Virus record (IMG/VR): IMGVR_UViG_3300022200_000065 | Coordinates: 1-50,248 of that record | Length of the DNA: 50,248 nucleotides | Strand: one strand, 5' to 3' | Source: a virus | Shown: one piece after another, positions 49,460-50,248 of the stretch | Layout: each line of letters begins with the position of its first letter | Numbering within the stretch: the stretch's first letter is position 1 | Made by a program: the position numbers and the translations under genes | Notes under the pieces: model-generated | The model's input: the letters and a program-made list of their open reading frames with translations, nothing else | Told to the model about the DNA's origin: nothing | Databases searched by the model: none

Positions 49460-49941
49460 TCGTAGGTTTCCTGACAAGTGTGTTCATATGCTGACAACTT
49501 AGTTAAAATATCTTCAATGTCGGCGTTTAGGATTTCTGCAACTTTATCTTCAGACTGATGGGCAAGCAAACCATTTAACCGGTTTGGTTGTGATGTTAGT
49601 GACGCACGGACATCAATTAATGCGGCAGAAAATTCAACCATCAAATCATCAATGACGACTAATTGTTCACGTTTTACAGCAAGATCTAATTCAGCTGATA
49701 ACGCTAAAGCAACTTCACGACGTCGTTTTGCTTCAGACGCTGACATGGTTTTTTCATCAACATCGGTAAGACCACCTTTGTCGATATGCCACTGTAAAAT
49801 ATCAGCGATAACAAACCGGTCATTCCATTGGCCATCAGCACCGACAACATACGGCATACCTTCATCACACCATTTACGCAAAGTGTAAGGTGTGACATTT
49901 AATATCTTAGCGGTTGTTGCCTGGTTTAATTGGTCGCTCAT
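49456..49941 (-). CDS. terS: Terminase small subunit, Nu1-like
   Basis: 161 residues. N-terminal winged helix-turn-helix (NQATTAKILNVTPYTLRKW, about 5-24) like lambda Nu1, then DIL..W and helical region for oligomerisation and large-subunit contact. AAAGG before the ATG. It would bind the packaging site. Overlap with terL fits the family order. Confidence 0.85.
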   Translation of the reverse strand: MSDQLNQATTAKILNVTPYTLRKWCDEGMPYVVGADGQWNDRFVIADILQWHIDKGGLTDVDEKTMSASEAKRRREVALALSAELDLAVKREQLVVIDDLMVEFSAALIDVRASLTSQPNRLNGLLAHQSEDKVAEILNADIEDILTKLSAYEHTCQETYD

Positions 49942-50167
49942 TTAATTTGGCCTTTGTCTGTTTCAGCATCATTAAAACCTTATCGTGACCGGTTATACAA
50001 CCAGGGTCATCATCATCATCATCCCATCGTTTATTACAAAAACTGCAATGATAACAACGGTTAGCATAATCATGGAGTAAATCACGGTGTTCAATCTTCA
50101 TAGTCGTCACCATCATTTTTAAAATTTTATGATTAGTGCAACCACAGTTGATTTTGACGGTAATCAT
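49907..50167 (-). CDS. Small zinc-finger-like protein upstream of terminase
   Basis: 86 residues from the ATG at 50167; ATG at 50101 is an alternative that would start MKIEHRDLLHD. Motifs CGC near residue 8 and RCYHCSFCNKRWDDDDDDPGC (about 35-57) with five Cys and an acidic run suggest a metal-binding module. First gene behind the right-end promoter; overlaps terS by 35 bases. Function unknown. Confidence 0.6.
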   Translation of the reverse strand: MITVKINCGCTNHKILKMMVTTMKIEHRDLLHDYANRCYHCSFCNKRWDDDDDDPGCITGHDKVLMMLKQTKAKLNERPIKPGNNR

Positions 50168-50193
50168 TGTCAACCAAGGGGGGTAGCACCACC

Positions 50194-50222
50194 ATTATGG
50201 TTCAAATGGATTACGGTTGCAA
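50194..50222 (-). promoter_or_regulatory. Right-end promoter of the virion operon
   Basis: Minus strand: -35 TTGCAA (50217-50222), 17-bp spacer, -10 CATAAT (50194-50199, 5 of 6). Only 27 bp before the first virion-operon ATG. The same TTGCAA as in the left early promoter forms the core of an operator dyad. Confidence 0.65.
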
Positions 50223-50226
50223 CAGT
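50213..50226. promoter_or_regulatory. Operator dyad on the virion-operon -35
   Basis: ACTGTTGCAACCGT on the minus strand, one mismatch from ACTGTT-NN-AACAGT, covering the -35. Binding here would compete with sigma, or activate if acting as a class II site. Confidence 0.65.
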
Positions 50227-50248
50227 GTTGATATATCACGAATTTTTT

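Overview
The window reads as a complete or nearly complete genome of a tailed double-stranded DNA phage of siphovirus type that infects a Gram-negative, probably gammaproteobacterial, host. The evidence is a lambda-like packaging and head module, a 1505-residue tape measure, a tail tube protein, no recognisable sheath or contractile parts, and a nested Rz/Rz1 spanin pair, which needs an outer membrane. I see no integrase, no excisionase and no clear CI-type repressor, so nothing shows it to be temperate. The replication genes (Enc34-type ssDNA-binding protein, DUF2800-type nuclease, VRR-NUC nuclease, AEP primase-SF3 helicase, family B polymerase) suggest an Enc34-like lineage; the host genus cannot be read from the sequence.

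Layout. 1-300 is a non-coding minisatellite. 371-3312 is a leftward early operon of small unknown genes, ending in a clear terminator at 318-341. 3313-4489 is a large non-coding control and putative origin region with two repeat families. 4490-14174 is a long rightward operon of mostly small, tightly overlapping genes: a C5 cytosine methylase, a Dam-like adenine methylase, a ParB-like protein, a dUTPase, small HTH and zinc-ribbon proteins, a cupin and several very short ORFs. A hairpin at 14182-14205 separates it from the leftward genes. 14214-17336 holds tail-fibre-like genes, 17368-18076 the holin and Rz/Rz1, 18285-24558 a leftward replication operon. From a divergent promoter region at 24559-24697 a rightward block (24698-29028) encodes an SF2 helicase, the polymerase and small proteins, ending at a terminator at 29036-29075. 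From the right end leftward (50167-29075) runs the virion operon in lambda order: small and large terminase, gpW-like joiner, portal, protease-capsid fusion, decoration protein, connectors, a GroES-like co-chaperonin, tail tube, tape measure, tail tip proteins and a lysozyme-like enzyme.

How it fits together. The methylases probably protect phage DNA from restriction. The two divergent replication blocks supply primase-helicase, SSB, nucleases, helicase and polymerase. The right-end operon builds the particle, and lysis genes are split between the holin/spanin cassette and the tail-tip lysozyme gene.

The most interesting signal is regulatory. A dyad of form ACTGTT-NN-AAC(A/C/G/T)GT recurs almost only in promoter regions: three copies on the left early promoter, three in the right half of the control region, two perfect tandem copies on a promoter at 28451-28480, and one on the -35 of the right-end virion promoter. 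It looks like the operator set of an unrecognised regulator that links early, mid and late transcription. Second are an array of AAGTGTC-core motifs at 3658-4126, including two copies of one 29-bp inverted repeat, and a GroES-like gene where a tail-assembly-chaperone gene would be sought, while the usual frameshifted chaperone pair is missing.
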